A stretch of DNA of 64,000 nt from Bacteroidota bacterium (lineage in GTDB: Bacteria > Bacteroidota > Bacteroidia > Cytophagales > Cyclobacteriaceae). Shown in pieces: positions 1 through 10,011 of this stretch. The notes under the pieces were generated by a model. That model did not search any database. It saw nothing but the letters and a program-made list of their open reading frames with translations, and had not been told where the DNA came from. How positions within the stretch are numbered: position 1 is the stretch's first letter; every line of letters begins with the position of its first letter. Made by a program: the position numbers and the translations under genes. Where the stretch lies: positions 62,001 to 126,000 of the forward strand of contig CANIVF010000001.1 in assembly GCA_947470895.1 (NCBI GenBank), given 5' to 3'.

Positions 1-1759
1 CTTTCTTGTTCATGATGATATACATGCCGGCAACCCGGTTTACTCCTTCGGCCATACCAATGATTTGCAATGATGGCAAAATGGTTTTAGGATAATCTTT
101 GGTAAGACCAGAAACCAATGCATCGGCTTCGCCAAACTCAACCATCATAGCACCAAATGCATTACGATCATTCATTACTCTTTCAGCATCTTTAATTGTA
201 ATGCCTTTGCGTTGCCTTTTTTGGTGATATGCTTTCGCATATCGTTGAGTAAGATCTTTTTCTTCTTTGGGGTCTACAATTTTGCAGTCATGCAATTCAA
301 GACTATTCTCATTGCAGAGTCTTTCAATTTCTTCGCGGTTTCCTAGTAAAATAGGGTAAGCAATTTTTTCGTCTTGTAATACCTGAGCCGCTTTTAGAAT
401 TTTCAAATGATCAGCTTCTGCAAATACAATATGTTTTGGTTTTTGCTTAGCAATGTCAATGATGCGTGAGGTAAGTTTTTGATCAATACCGATGCGCTTT
501 AATAGTTGTTGATGGTATGCACTCCAATCGGTAATAGGATTTTTTGCGATGCCGGAATCCATCGCTGCTTTTGCCACCGCGGGCGAAACCGTAGTGATCA
601 ATCTCGGATCTAATGGTTTTGGAATCAGATAGTCTCTTCCAAATTCAATGCGATCAATATTATAGGCTTGAAAAACCACATCAGGTACTGGATCTTTGGT
701 CAATTCAGCCAATGCGCGAACCGCAGCGAGTTTCATCGCTTCATTGATTTCGGTGGCTCGTACATCCAATGCTCCTCTGAAAATATAAGGGAATCCTAGT
801 ACATTATTGATTTGATTGGGATGATCTGAGCGACCCGTGCCCATGATCAAATCGGGTCTTGTCTTTTTTGCCAGATCATAAGCGATTTCCGGATTGGGGT
901 TGGCCAATGCAAACACGATTGGATCTTTGGCCATAGAAAGGACGTCTTCCGGAGTGAGGCAATCAGCGATAGAAAGACCTACAAATACATCACAACCTCG
1001 AACAGCCTCTTGTAGAGTTTTTATTTTTCGTGTGGTGGCAAATTGTTTTTTACTTTCATCCAGATTGTCGCGCTCCATGTTAATCACACCTTTGCTGTCG
1101 CACATGATCAGGTTCTCTTTTTTTAAACCGAGTGCGAAATAAAGTTTAGTACATGACACCGCAGCAGCACCAGCGCCATTCACCACTAATACAATTTCTT
1201 CGATTTTCTTTCCAACGATTTCAAGCGCACTCAGCAAAGCGGCACTCGAAATGATAGCGGTGCCATGTTGATCATCATGCATGACAGGAATGTTCATCAG
1301 CTCACGCAGTTCTGTTTCAATTTTGAAACACTCAGGTGCTTTTATGTCTTCCAGATTTATTCCGCCAAAGGTTGGCTCCAGTGCTTTTACAATTTTGATA
1401 AATGCGTCTGGATCTTTTTCATTGATTTCAATATCAAAACTATCGATGCCTGCATACTTTTTGAAGAGTACTGCTTTCCCTTCCATCACGGGCTTCGATG
1501 CTTCGGGGCCAATGTCGCCTAATCCTAATACTGCAGTGCCATTGGTGATCACGGCAACAAGATTACCCTTGGATGTATATTTATAAACATCTTCTATGTT
1601 GGCCGCAATTTCTTTGCATGGCTCAGCCACGCCAGGCGAATAGGCTAACGCTAAATCATGCTGAGTGCTGAGCATTTTGGTCGGCACTACTTCAATTTTT
1701 CCGGGTTGCCCTTGTGTGTGATAGTTGAGGGCATCCTGCTTACGAATTTTGGTAGACAT
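1..1759 (-). CDS. maeB: NADP-dependent malic enzyme with C-terminal phosphotransacetylase-like domain (3' part cut by window edge)
   Basis: Oxidative decarboxylation of malate to pyruvate and CO2 with NADP+, in the cytoplasm. About 586 codons are visible from an ATG whose complement is at 1757-1759; the gene runs off the left edge. The N-terminal part carries malic-enzyme signatures such as [19 protein letters not shown] and the nucleotide-binding stretch VVNGAGAAA, followed by [14 protein letters not shown]. From about residue 440 ([12 protein letters not shown], then [12 protein letters not shown]) a phosphate acetyl/butyryltransferase-like domain begins, as in the long MaeB class of roughly 760 residues, so about 170 residues are missing. 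In this class the second domain usually has a regulatory, acetyl-CoA-sensing role rather than catalysis (family knowledge). It is monocistronic as far as can be seen, 104 bp from the DUF4837 gene. Confidence 0.95.
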   Translation of the reverse strand, partial: MSTKIRKQDALNYHTQGQPGKIEVVPTKMLSTQHDLALAYSPGVAEPCKEIAANIEDVYKYTSKGNLVAVITNGTAVLGLGDIGPEASKPVMEGKAVLFKKYAGIDSFDIEINEKDPDAFIKIVKALEPTFGGINLEDIKAPECFKIETELRELMNIPVMHDDQHGTAIISSAALLSALEIVGKKIEEIVLVVNGAGAAAVSCTKLYFALGLKKENLIMCDSKGVINMERDNLDESKKQFATTRKIKTLQEAVRGCDVFVGLSIADCLTPEDVLSMAKDPIVFALANPNPEIAYDLAKKTRPDLIMGTGRSDHPNQINNVLGFPYIFRGALDVRATEINEAMKLAAVRALAELTKDPVPDVVFQAYNIDRIEFGRDYLIPKPLDPRLITTVSPAVAKAAMDSGIAKNPITDWSAYHQQLLKRIGIDQKLTSRIIDIAKQKPKHIVFAEADHLKILKAAQVLQDEKIAYPILLGNREEIERLCNENSLELHDCKIVDPKEEKDLTQRYAKAYHQKRQRKGITIKDAERVMNDRNAFGAMMVEFGEADALVSGLTKDYPKTILPSLQIIGMAEGVNRVAGMYIIMNKK

Positions 1760-1863
1760 GTAATCGGTTTTAGATTATGTGATTAAAGCAAGGTAGCACC
1801 TAAGTGATAGGATTGCGAATTTTAACATGAAAATATCCTTTGTAAAAAAATGACTTTGATGAG

Positions 1864-2952
1864 CTATTTCGCAGCAGCGGTAAGCTCCGAACTGATCTTG
1901 AACGTTTGCAAAATGGTTTCCAATTCACGTATGATTTCGCGCTGATCTTTGCCGGGGCTATACGTAAATCCTTCGATGTAATACATAACTCCTGTAGGTT
2001 GATCAACTACCGTGTATGATAGAAATGGGCCACCCATGACGAAGTTGTTTGTTCTCCAAAGGCCGCGCATTTCCATGGCAAACTTTTTGTGAAAAGAAAT
2101 TTCACGCGTGATGACGGGCTTGTGTTCCACGCCTGTTTCAGTAACCAAATGAGTCTCTTGCCGTTCAGGATCTGCGAACAAATATTTTTTACAGATTTCA
2201 TCGCGCCAGCTAATTAAACTATCGCGTTTAAATTGTTCTTGCGATGTGTATTTTTTTCTGGCAATAAAAATATCCTTGTCATCTTTTGGATTGATTTGCC
2301 TCACCCAAAGAAATTCTTCGTTGTTCATGACCAATTCATAACCAAAGGGGATTTTCATTTCGCATTGAAAATCCTTTCGTAAAATCTGGGGCACAATGGC
2401 AAGTTGTTTTGATTTAAAAAGTGAAGCCGTTAGTCGTTCTCTTTCTTTGGTATCAAAGTATTCGATGATTCTCTTTCCGTTTTTGCGCACATGCTGTATG
2501 AGTTGCTTTTCGGTCGTGCTAAAAAGGTAAAGTACTTCTTGTCCTTTTGAAAAAACGTTTTGATCGTTTTGACTAAAGAAATTTGGGTTGGCCCGAATCT
2601 GATCCAATGATTCTTTAGTAAAAACTTTTTTTACCATGCCGGCACCGGATGATCGTTGATCAAGAGTAACAGCAAATATTAAGTTTCTTCTTTGTTTTAA
2701 CACGAAATTTAATTTCCGAGGATTAATCCAGCGCATTTTGTAGATGGACTCTGCTCTTGGCAATCCTTCCATCTCAGCACTAAAAAGAGAGTCCAGCACC
2801 CTGCCAAGTGGACCTTTCCATTGTGTGGAATCCATGATGATAAAAATATCACCCGTTGATCCTGATGCTTGTGGAATATTGGTGTTTTTAGAATCTGAAC
2901 ACGAGCTTAGAATAAGCGATGTAACGAAAACAAAACTGGCTAGGTATTTCAT
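1864..2952 (-). CDS. DUF4837 family lipoprotein
   Basis: A predicted outer-membrane or periplasmic lipoprotein of unknown function, of the kind found across Bacteroidota. I start it at the internal ATG (complement 2950-2952) because MKYLASFVFVTSLILSSCS is a clean lipoprotein signal with a lipobox cysteine. The longest frame would add 11 upstream residues that spoil the signal. The mature part, about 345 residues, has no membrane segments. It shows the family features GSTGDIFIIMD near the start, an internal FIARKKYTS and a C-terminal GPFLSYTVVD...YYIEGFTYSPGK region. It lies 63 bp downstream of the transglycosylase gene on the same strand and may be the tail of that operon. Function cannot be read from the sequence. 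Confidence 0.85.
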   Translation of the reverse strand: MKYLASFVFVTSLILSSCSDSKNTNIPQASGSTGDIFIIMDSTQWKGPLGRVLDSLFSAEMEGLPRAESIYKMRWINPRKLNFVLKQRRNLIFAVTLDQRSSGAGMVKKVFTKESLDQIRANPNFFSQNDQNVFSKGQEVLYLFSTTEKQLIQHVRKNGKRIIEYFDTKERERLTASLFKSKQLAIVPQILRKDFQCEMKIPFGYELVMNNEEFLWVRQINPKDDKDIFIARKKYTSQEQFKRDSLISWRDEICKKYLFADPERQETHLVTETGVEHKPVITREISFHKKFAMEMRGLWRTNNFVMGGPFLSYTVVDQPTGVMYYIEGFTYSPGKDQREIIRELETILQTFKISSELTAAAK

Positions 2953-3015
2953 GAAGTACTGGTATCTAATGTCTTTATAATTCACTCTTCACGAAATGGT
3001 CACAAAGACTTTTTA

Positions 3016-4452
3016 TTAGCTGATGATTAATTTTTGACCAGGCTTAAGGCTATTGCCTTTAAGGTTGTTTAACGCTTTGATTTTCTCAACGGTTAACCCA
3101 GGTATTCTCTTTGAGATATTCCACAGCGTGTCCCCTGTTTGAACAGTGTAGGTTTTGGTATTAGGCGATAGTAACGTCTGTTGTGATGCCGGTGAAGTTT
3201 TGGCAGAGGCAATGGCGCCTGAAGGAACTACCCAAATGGCCAATCGTTGACCAGAGTGAATTCTGTCGCTACGAAGGTTATTCCATTTTTTAATATCGGT
3301 TACTCTCACATGATAACGCATGGCAATGGAACCCAGCACATCTCCAGATCTCACTTTGTGAGAAATCATTTCCCGACCTTCGGTGCTCCCACCAGAGTAT
3401 TTTTTGGCTAAAACCTCAGCCTCTTTCTTGCCAACACGTGAAACAGAATCAAGAATAGAAACCTTGTTTAGATTTAAAGTTTCTTTTGCGTGAATAGGTA
3501 TTTTCATAATGTGAACCTTACCATTATCGGGTAACACATTACGTTGCACCGATGGGTTTAACTTCTGCAGATCTTCCAGGCAAGTGCCGGTGAGTGATGC
3601 CAGTGATTCAAAGTGCACAAATTGCTTTATGGCAAGCGTATCAGATAGAGGTAATTCTTCACGCGCTGTTTCCAATAAATTATGTTTTTCAGCATAATTC
3701 ATGGCATAATTCATGGCAATAAATTGAGGAACATACGCACGGGTCTCTCGAGGAAGATGAGGATAAATTTCCCAAAAGGATTTTTTGTATCCCGATCTGC
3801 GAATGGCTTTGCGAACGGTGCCAGGTCCTGAATTATAGGCAGCAAGTGCCAATTCCCAATCTCCAAAAATTGAATGTAGTTGCGCCAGGTATCGACACGC
3901 GGCATCCGTTGATTTTTCAGGATCCATTCTTTCATCTACATACCAATCGGAATGCAAACCCATGTATCTTCCTGTACCCGACATAAACTGCCAAAGACCA
4001 ACAGCCCGAGCTCTTGAAACCGCACGAGGGTTGAGTGCAGACTCAATAATAGAAAGATATTTTAATTCATCGGGAAGGTTATATTGAGCAAGAATTTTCT
4101 CAAACATTGGGAAGAACAAGTCCTGCTTGCGTTGCATCGAGCGGGTGTATTCGCGGTTGCGCACGGTGAAGTAGTTGATGAATCCGTGCACCGCATTGTT
4201 GTAGGTAAGCGGAATGATCTGTTGAAGGCAAGCTAATCGATCAGCTAGTAATTCCGGTGTATCATCTGCAGGAATGTATTCCAGATCACTCGGAAGCGTA
4301 ATGAGTGTGATGGGCACGCTATCTAATGGTATTAAATCACCGGTTGGAGTTGGTAATTCCAATGTGTCTCTTTCAGACTCCTCTTCTTCTTGTGCAAATA
4401 GCATTGCACTGGAGAAGGTAAAAAATGTTACCAGAAAAAAGCACCTCATCAT
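3016..4452 (-). CDS. mltD: Membrane-bound/periplasmic lytic murein transglycosylase with two LysM domains (MltD-like)
   Basis: Cleaves the glycan strand of peptidoglycan to anhydro-muropeptides in the periplasm. The 478-residue product begins with a signal peptide (MMRCFFLVTFFTFSSAMLFAQ), then an acidic linker. A family 1 SLT domain covers about residues 110-235, with the catalytic glutamate at E137 in SIIESALNP, followed by GLWQFMSGTGR and AYNSGPGTV. Two peptidoglycan-binding LysM domains lie at about 363-410 (HKVRSGDVLGSIA) and 433-478 (YTVQTGDTLWNIS). This order is the classic MltD arrangement. It is the last strongly linked member of the minus-strand envelope cluster, 44 bp after gatA. 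Either of the two adjacent ATG codons could be the start. Confidence 0.95.
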   Translation of the reverse strand: MMRCFFLVTFFTFSSAMLFAQEEEESERDTLELPTPTGDLIPLDSVPITLITLPSDLEYIPADDTPELLADRLACLQQIIPLTYNNAVHGFINYFTVRNREYTRSMQRKQDLFFPMFEKILAQYNLPDELKYLSIIESALNPRAVSRARAVGLWQFMSGTGRYMGLHSDWYVDERMDPEKSTDAACRYLAQLHSIFGDWELALAAYNSGPGTVRKAIRRSGYKKSFWEIYPHLPRETRAYVPQFIAMNYAMNYAEKHNLLETAREELPLSDTLAIKQFVHFESLASLTGTCLEDLQKLNPSVQRNVLPDNGKVHIMKIPIHAKETLNLNKVSILDSVSRVGKKEAEVLAKKYSGGSTEGREMISHKVRSGDVLGSIAMRYHVRVTDIKKWNNLRSDRIHSGQRLAIWVVPSGAIASAKTSPASQQTLLSPNTKTYTVQTGDTLWNISKRIPGLTVEKIKALNNLKGNSLKPGQKLIIS

Positions 4453-4496
4453 ATCACCTTAAAATTTTGAATTTATTCGGTAGTTTCTTCTGAAAC

Positions 4497-5927
4497 TCAT
4501 TCCAAGTTCTGAATTATTTCCGAGAACTGAAACAGTTTCAATTCTTCAAAGTCGTCAGCCATGATTTGAATGCCAATGGGTAATCCTTTGGCATCTTTAC
4601 CACAAGGAATGGAAATGCCAGGAACGCCTGCCACATTAGCCTGAACGGAATATAAATCAGCTAAGTACATTTCAATTGGATTATTTGCGTGTTCTCCTAA
4701 TTTAAATGCTGTTGTGGGTGTTGTGGGCAGGATGATGAAATCATGATTCGCGAAAATGACTTTTATTCCATCGCGAATTAACCTTCTTACTTTTTGTGCT
4801 TTCGTATAGTAGGCATCATAATAACGGGCACTTAATACAAACGTGCCGAGCATAATTCTTCGCTGCACTTCTTTTCCAAACCCTTCTGATCGCGTTTTTT
4901 TATACAAAGATGTAAAATCATGAGCTACTGCAGATCGATGACCATAGCGAACACCATCAAAGCGCGATAAGTTGGAGCTTGCTTCTGCCGTAGCCAGAAT
5001 GTAATAGGTGGGTAACACATATTCATTCAACGGGAAGTCGATGGCCTCCACAGAATGTCCGGAAGATTTAAGTTGATCTATTTTTTTATAAATACTTTCC
5101 TTTATTTCAGGTTGCAGTGCGTCTGACTCGAGGGTGTCGCGCATGTACGCAACACGGTATTTTTTATTTGCTGATGAGTTTAATTCGCTACTATAAGCTG
5201 GGACAGGTTGTGTGGATACGGTGCTATCATACTCATCCTGGCCAGACATGGTTTCGAGGACAATAGCCGCATCATAAATATTCTTTGAAAAAATACCGAT
5301 ACAATCAAAGGAAGATCCATAGGCAATCAAGCCATATCGAGAGATGCGCGAATAGGTTGGCTTTAAGCCGATCACCCCACAAAATGCTGCCGGTTGCCGA
5401 ACGGATCCTCCGGTATCAGATCCAATGGAGATATCGCATAAGTCTGCCATCACAGCCACGGCCGAGCCACCAGATGATCCTCCTGCTACCCGTGTATTAT
5501 CAATGTCATTTAATACAGGGCCGAAAGCTGAATTTTCATTGGATGAACCCATGGCAAATTCATCACAATTTTGTCGACCTATAATAATGGCATCTTGATC
5601 AAGCAATCGTTGAACAGCCGTTGCGGTATATTGACAAACGTAGCCTTTTAGAATTTTGCTGCATGCTTGCAGAGGATGGTTTTCATAAGACAGTACATCT
5701 TTGAGACCAACAACCAAACCGGCAAGTTTTCCTGCGGTTCCGTTTTTGATTTTGGAGTCAACTTGTAGGGCCTTTTCTTTGGCTTCTTTTTCATAGACGT
5801 CAAGAAAAACATTCAAGTGTTTCTTTTTGTCGATGTTGGCCAAAAAATTGTTTACCCTGCTGGTGCAGGACAGAGATCCATTAAAAAGGCTGAGTTGTAG
5901 ATCTTTTAAATTAGCGTATGTCTTCAA
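4497..5927 (-). CDS. gatA: Asp-tRNA(Asn)/Glu-tRNA(Gln) amidotransferase subunit A
   Basis: Glutaminase/amidase subunit of GatCAB, which converts Glu-tRNA(Gln) and/or Asp-tRNA(Asn) to the amidated form. The 476 residues match the family length. The amidase catalytic triad is intact: Lys76 in VVGLKDVLS, cis-Ser151 in AGGSSGGSA and nucleophile Ser175 in GSDTGGSVRQPA, with spacing identical to characterised GatA proteins. gatB and gatC are not in this window. The gene follows tatA with a 3-bp gap, so the two are almost certainly co-transcribed inside the envelope cluster. GatA as a passenger in an envelope operon is a matter of layout rather than function. Confidence 0.97.
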   Translation of the reverse strand: MKTYANLKDLQLSLFNGSLSCTSRVNNFLANIDKKKHLNVFLDVYEKEAKEKALQVDSKIKNGTAGKLAGLVVGLKDVLSYENHPLQACSKILKGYVCQYTATAVQRLLDQDAIIIGRQNCDEFAMGSSNENSAFGPVLNDIDNTRVAGGSSGGSAVAVMADLCDISIGSDTGGSVRQPAAFCGVIGLKPTYSRISRYGLIAYGSSFDCIGIFSKNIYDAAIVLETMSGQDEYDSTVSTQPVPAYSSELNSSANKKYRVAYMRDTLESDALQPEIKESIYKKIDQLKSSGHSVEAIDFPLNEYVLPTYYILATAEASSNLSRFDGVRYGHRSAVAHDFTSLYKKTRSEGFGKEVQRRIMLGTFVLSARYYDAYYTKAQKVRRLIRDGIKVIFANHDFIILPTTPTTAFKLGEHANNPIEMYLADLYSVQANVAGVPGISIPCGKDAKGLPIGIQIMADDFEELKLFQFSEIIQNLE

Positions 5928-5930
5928 CGC

Positions 5931-6140
5931 TTATTTTTCGTCAATCTTCGGAATCTCCTTACCGGCATCATCCACTTCCTTCTTCACATCCTTTACAGCA
6001 TCTTTAAATTCACGAATGCCTTTACCAAGTCCTTTGGCAAATTCAGGAATTTTCTTCGCTCCAAAAAAGATCAACACGAATAAACCGATGATCACCCACT
6101 CACCCATTCCGGGCATCCCAAACAAAAAAATTGTACTCAT
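5931..6140 (-). CDS. tatA: Sec-independent translocase subunit TatA/TatE
   Basis: Pore-forming component of the twin-arginine export system in the inner membrane. The 69-residue protein has the standard layout: a short periplasmic N-terminus, one membrane helix (WVIIGLFVLIFFGA), the FGxKKIPEFAKGLGK hinge and amphipathic helix, and a charged, Lys/Asp/Glu-rich tail. No TatC is in the window. It sits between the EnvC-like gene and gatA, all on the minus strand. Confidence 0.95.
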   Translation of the reverse strand: MSTIFLFGMPGMGEWVIIGLFVLIFFGAKKIPEFAKGLGKGIREFKDAVKDVKKEVDDAGKEIPKIDEK

Positions 6141-6248
6141 AGCAATTATTTAAGTGTGTAAAGATAGCGAAATATGATAAATGCAAGTACTGAGGTTTTT
6201 TTTGTTTGAATAAAATGGAGCCGATTCAGCCCTTTTTTAACCGTTTAA

Positions 6249-7457
6249 CTAATTTCTAAGCCAGTCTTGCGGATTTAAAGCATCGAAATTTTTACGAATC
6301 TGAAAACGGAGTTCCGAAATACCCTCACCATTCGACAACACTTTTCCCAGTCCCTGATTGGTAGTAACCCGTTGACCTTGCTTGACAGTAATGTCTTTCA
6401 ACCCGGTGTACACCGTGAAAAAATCGCCATGCTTGATGATAATGGTATTGCCCATGCCCGGTGTAAATGCAACACGACTTACCTCACCATTAAAAATAGA
6501 ACGCACCTCTTCACCTTGCTTGGTTTGGATGTTTACACCATCATTTTGTATTTCGATACCTTTCAATACCGGATGTTGTTGCCTTCCAAATCTTTGCGAG
6601 ACAAAACCAGAAACTGGCCAGGGAAATTTATTTTTATTTTCTTCAAAAGAATTTGATAAGGCGATGACAGCATCACTCACATCTTTATTCTTTTTGCCAT
6701 CTCGTTCACGTGCTTCGCGTGCGGCACGCTCTAATTCTTCTTTGATGATTTTAGCGATTAATCCATCCAGTTCTGCTACCGCTTTTTTTGTTGCCTCCAG
6801 ATCTCTCTTCAGTTGCTTTTCTTGTTTCTCGAGTGATTTTACAATCGTTCTCTGCTTTTCTTTCAAACTGGATAGTTCTTTATTTTCTTTCACCTCGTCT
6901 GCAAGCAGGTTATTTTTTTCACTTCTCTTTAATTCGGTGATGTGGACCTGCTCGCGCAAAATCTGTTGAACTTTTCCGATTGCTTCTGCCTGGCTTTGTC
7001 TTGCTTTGCCATATTGCTCCATATACTTTAATCGCATGAGCAATTGATCGAATGAATGAGCTGAAAACAAAAAGGTAAGTTTATCCACTTTACCACTCGC
7101 TTTTTGAGCTGAAAAGATCATGGCCGCATATTCATCCTTCAGTTTTTCTACATCTTTCTCCAGCGCCTGAATAATTTGATTATTCTCACGGATATCATAA
7201 TCCAGAAATGAGATCTCGCTTTCGATTGATTTTATTAATGACTCTTGCTGCGAAATGCGTTGGTTCAACGCGACCAATTCGCCTAAGCTGTTTTTCTTTT
7301 CAGCACCTGTTTCGGCCAGAATTTTTTCTGTTTCTTTAATCTTGGCAAGATTCTGAAGCTTTTCCCTCTGTAGCTGAGTTTTAGATTTCTGCCCATAAGC
7401 AATGGAGCAAAAAAAGGACAATAAAAAAATTAAACGAAGAGATCTACCTGCGGTCAT
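6249..7457 (-). CDS. envC: EnvC-like murein hydrolase activator (coiled coil plus degenerate M23/LytM domain)
   Basis: Predicted periplasmic activator of cell-wall amidases during division. It has a signal peptide (SLRLIFLLSFFCSIAYGQ), long coiled-coil segments from about residue 25 to 245 rich in K, E, Q and L, then a LytM fold at about 280-400. Key metal ligands of an active M23 peptidase look substituted: the HxxxD region reads NDGVNIQ and the HxH region reads SELRFQI, so it is probably catalytically inactive, as in EnvC of Proteobacteria. The start codon overlaps the end of the upstream DUF4292 gene by 14 bp, which indicates translational coupling. 402 residues is normal for the family. 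Confidence 0.92.
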   Translation of the reverse strand: MTAGRSLRLIFLLSFFCSIAYGQKSKTQLQREKLQNLAKIKETEKILAETGAEKKNSLGELVALNQRISQQESLIKSIESEISFLDYDIRENNQIIQALEKDVEKLKDEYAAMIFSAQKASGKVDKLTFLFSAHSFDQLLMRLKYMEQYGKARQSQAEAIGKVQQILREQVHITELKRSEKNNLLADEVKENKELSSLKEKQRTIVKSLEKQEKQLKRDLEATKKAVAELDGLIAKIIKEELERAAREARERDGKKNKDVSDAVIALSNSFEENKNKFPWPVSGFVSQRFGRQQHPVLKGIEIQNDGVNIQTKQGEEVRSIFNGEVSRVAFTPGMGNTIIIKHGDFFTVYTGLKDITVKQGQRVTTNQGLGKVLSNGEGISELRFQIRKNFDALNPQDWLRN

Positions 7458-8196
7458 ATCGCTGCGGAATCTTGAAAGGAAATTTCAATTCCTTGTCGCC
7501 AACTTCGGCTTTATTGTATTCAATCGTAATGGTATTATTGATAATGCCGGCCGCGCTCTTGTAAAATACATTCACCACACCGTGATAAGCAAAATTCTTA
7601 TCACCGAGAGGTTGAAAATTGGAGTATTCAACTTTCAGCATATTACTGGTGGTTGCTTCAACGAGTTCTACATATTCAATTTTCCTCAGGATTGGGTTAA
7701 TCAGGCTTTTGATGGTAACTGACCCTTCTTTTTGAATCATTTTATCGCGGTCGCCTTCCTGCCCGATTTCGTTTTCACGACTATTATTTTTTATTGGGTT
7801 ACCGAGCATAGCGGCTTCAATTACGCTATAGTCAATCTTAAAATTGAATCGCTTGGAAAGTTCTTCGTAGCCAAAGACATAATATTCTTTATCAACAGTA
7901 CTGACAATGGTGATGGAGTCTTTGTTGATCAAGGCTTTTCCAGCCTGAACGCCAATTACAGAGAAGGTCATCCAAATGACACTGTCTTTTCTGATTCGAA
8001 TGGTTGCTTTAACTTCTCTTTCTTTTTTTTCGTCTTTAAATACAAGTCGGGCTTTTCCATGTAAATATCCAAAATCGATTTGCTCAATATTCAGCGTTTT
8101 AGGAGGCGGAGGAAGTGTAGGCACCGTCTTTTTACTACAAGATTGAAATGCCAGTAACGCCACCGTTACAAAAACAAAAGGAAGTATTTTTTGCAT
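7444..8196 (-). CDS. DUF4292 family lipoprotein (possible LolA/LolB-like fold)
   Basis: A predicted lipoprotein of about 250 residues. I choose the ATG with complement at 8194-8196 because MQKILPFVFVTVALLAFQSC is a typical lipoprotein signal; an ATG at 8241 overlapping the TPR stop (TGATG) would add 15 residues before it. The mature protein is beta-rich, with the family stretch GKARLVFKDEKKEREVKATIRIRKD. From memory, DUF4292 has been grouped with lipoprotein-localisation (LolA/LolB) folds; that link is inference here, not proof. It lies between the TPR gene and envC in a compact envelope operon, so a role at the cell surface is likely. Confidence 0.85.
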   Translation of the reverse strand: MQKILPFVFVTVALLAFQSCSKKTVPTLPPPPKTLNIEQIDFGYLHGKARLVFKDEKKEREVKATIRIRKDSVIWMTFSVIGVQAGKALINKDSITIVSTVDKEYYVFGYEELSKRFNFKIDYSVIEAAMLGNPIKNNSRENEIGQEGDRDKMIQKEGSVTIKSLINPILRKIEYVELVEATTSNMLKVEYSNFQPLGDKNFAYHGVVNVFYKSAAGIINNTITIEYNKAEVGDKELKFPFKIPQRYDRR

Positions 8197-8240
8197 GTGC
8201 ACAACCACAGATTTAGAGGCTTGAAGGTTTATGAATATCA

Positions 8241-10001
8241 TCAATTCAATTTCCGGTTATTGATTTTTTTGTCAAGCGCAATATTATCTCCCCCCGTTTG
8301 CTTGGCATTTTGCCATTGTTTAACTGCCAAATCAATGTCACCAAGTTGGAATAGAATATCTCCATAGTGTTCTAAATGTGTCGATGACACCGATCCTTTT
8401 TCAACTACTTTTTCAATGACTTTGCGTGCTTCTTTATATTTTTCCTGAGCATATAAAACCCATGCCCGCGTGTCGAGGTAAGATTGGTTTTCAGGAAAGA
8501 GCTTCACTAGTTGAGCAGACATCTTATCGGCTTTATCAAGATTTTCTTTGCGCAAAGCAAGGTAGTAGCTGTAGTTGTTAAGTACAATATCATTGTTTGG
8601 ATTGTGCAGCAGTGCTTCTTCATAGGCACCATCAGATTTGGCATACTCTTTTGCTCCCTGGTAGGCATCTCCAAGCATGGAGTTAAGTTCGCTTACAAAA
8701 GCAGCATTGGCTGCCGAAAGTCTTTTTGCTTGTTCAAGTGCATAAGTTCCTTCCTTATATTTCTTTTTGCGAAGGTGAGCATAGCCGTTAAAATAGTAGG
8801 CCATCGCCTGGTTGGGGAATAATTCGAGGGCTTCCTCCGAGTGTTTTATCAGGCTATCCAGTTGATTGGTTTCACTTTCAAGATACATAAGATTCTGCCA
8901 GGCATCAAAACTGACGGATCCACCTTTTACGGCTTTTAGATATTGTTGCAGTGCTTCTTTATCTTTTTCCAGAGTCAGATATAAGTCACCGCCAATGAGG
9001 TGCACATTAGGATCTGCAGGATAATTGATTTCAAGCTTTTTGAAAAGGTGAATAGAAAAGGATTCTAATTCCTGATCAGGGATTTTCTTGCTTTTGTTGT
9101 TTGACAACGTAGTTGTATACACGCCCATCATAATCACTTTACTACTTGCATCAACAGATGGATCATCAAATACCTGTTGCACATATTCTCTGGATTTTTG
9201 TTCCTGTCCGCTTTCGCGATAAAATCCTGCCAGCATCATCTTCGAACTTACGGCATCAGGATGATCCTTGATAAAATTTTCAACATATTCGATGGCTTTG
9301 GGAGTTTGGCCAAAACGAGAAAGTGTCTCTACAAATCCTAAAAGATAGCGCTCTTCATCAGGAAATGCTTCCATAAGCTTCTCACCTTCGGCAATGGCTT
9401 TGCTTACATTTTCGCGCTCTAAATAGATACGTTGCTTTTGCAACGATGACACCTCATCAACTCCCAGAATCGCTTCTGCCCGTTCATAAACTTTAAGGGC
9501 TTCATCTTCTTTTTTGTCATATAGAAAAAGTGCAGCCAGTTCATATAAATAATCTTCTGTGCCCTTCACCTGTTCAAGCATAGTTTCGAGCGCATTAGTG
9601 GCCTTATCAAATTCGCCAAGACTTGAATAAATGTTAGAGGCTAACAAATAAAAATATTTGTTTTTCTTTTCGTATTTGAGGGCTGTTTCTATGCTCTGCG
9701 ATGCCTTTATTAAGTCCTCCTCTTTTGAACCCTTCGCAAGTATTTCGGCAGTTTTATAGTGAACGGTAGCATTTGTCGGGTTTAATTCGGCTACGCGATG
9801 AAAGTATACCAAGGCCTTGGCGTAATCTTCAAGAATAAAATATTTCTGGGCTTCCGTAAAGAAGAACTCAGCCTCTCGCAATCTTGCTTCTGTAGAGCGT
9901 TGCTCGGGTTGAGTTGCCTTTTTTTTCTGTGCAAATACCGGTTCATTGGTTTGCAGAGTGAAAAAGGCCAGAAAGAATATGAATGAAACTCTTTTTATCA
10001 A
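8241..10001 (-). CDS. Exported tetratricopeptide-repeat protein
   Basis: A TPR scaffold of about 586 residues, presumably periplasmic. A TTG start at 9999-10001 gives a clean signal peptide (IKRVSFIFFLAFFTLQ, ending FAQ) and leaves a 10-bp gap to the upstream gene. The longest frame, starting at 10061, would overlap that gene by 50 bp and put 20 unlikely residues before the signal. About ten degenerate TPR units fill the rest, for example AEFFFTEAQKYFILEDYAKA, LVYFHRVAELNPTNATVHYK and LVKLFPENQSYLDTRAWVLY. No catalytic motif is present. It is flanked by the nucleotidyltransferase and the DUF4292 lipoprotein, an order I believe recurs in Bacteroidota, so it probably assembles or monitors an envelope complex. 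Confidence 0.88.
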   Translation of the reverse strand: MIKRVSFIFFLAFFTLQTNEPVFAQKKKATQPEQRSTEARLREAEFFFTEAQKYFILEDYAKALVYFHRVAELNPTNATVHYKTAEILAKGSKEEDLIKASQSIETALKYEKKNKYFYLLASNIYSSLGEFDKATNALETMLEQVKGTEDYLYELAALFLYDKKEDEALKVYERAEAILGVDEVSSLQKQRIYLERENVSKAIAEGEKLMEAFPDEERYLLGFVETLSRFGQTPKAIEYVENFIKDHPDAVSSKMMLAGFYRESGQEQKSREYVQQVFDDPSVDASSKVIMMGVYTTTLSNNKSKKIPDQELESFSIHLFKKLEINYPADPNVHLIGGDLYLTLEKDKEALQQYLKAVKGGSVSFDAWQNLMYLESETNQLDSLIKHSEEALELFPNQAMAYYFNGYAHLRKKKYKEGTYALEQAKRLSAANAAFVSELNSMLGDAYQGAKEYAKSDGAYEEALLHNPNNDIVLNNYSYYLALRKENLDKADKMSAQLVKLFPENQSYLDTRAWVLYAQEKYKEARKVIEKVVEKGSVSSTHLEHYGDILFQLGDIDLAVKQWQNAKQTGGDNIALDKKINNRKLN

Positions 10002-10011
10002 TGTATAGGGA

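Noticed and set aside
6382-6969. 195-codon plus-strand open frame over envC
   Set aside because: Ser/Phe-rich shadow of the coiled-coil coding strand.
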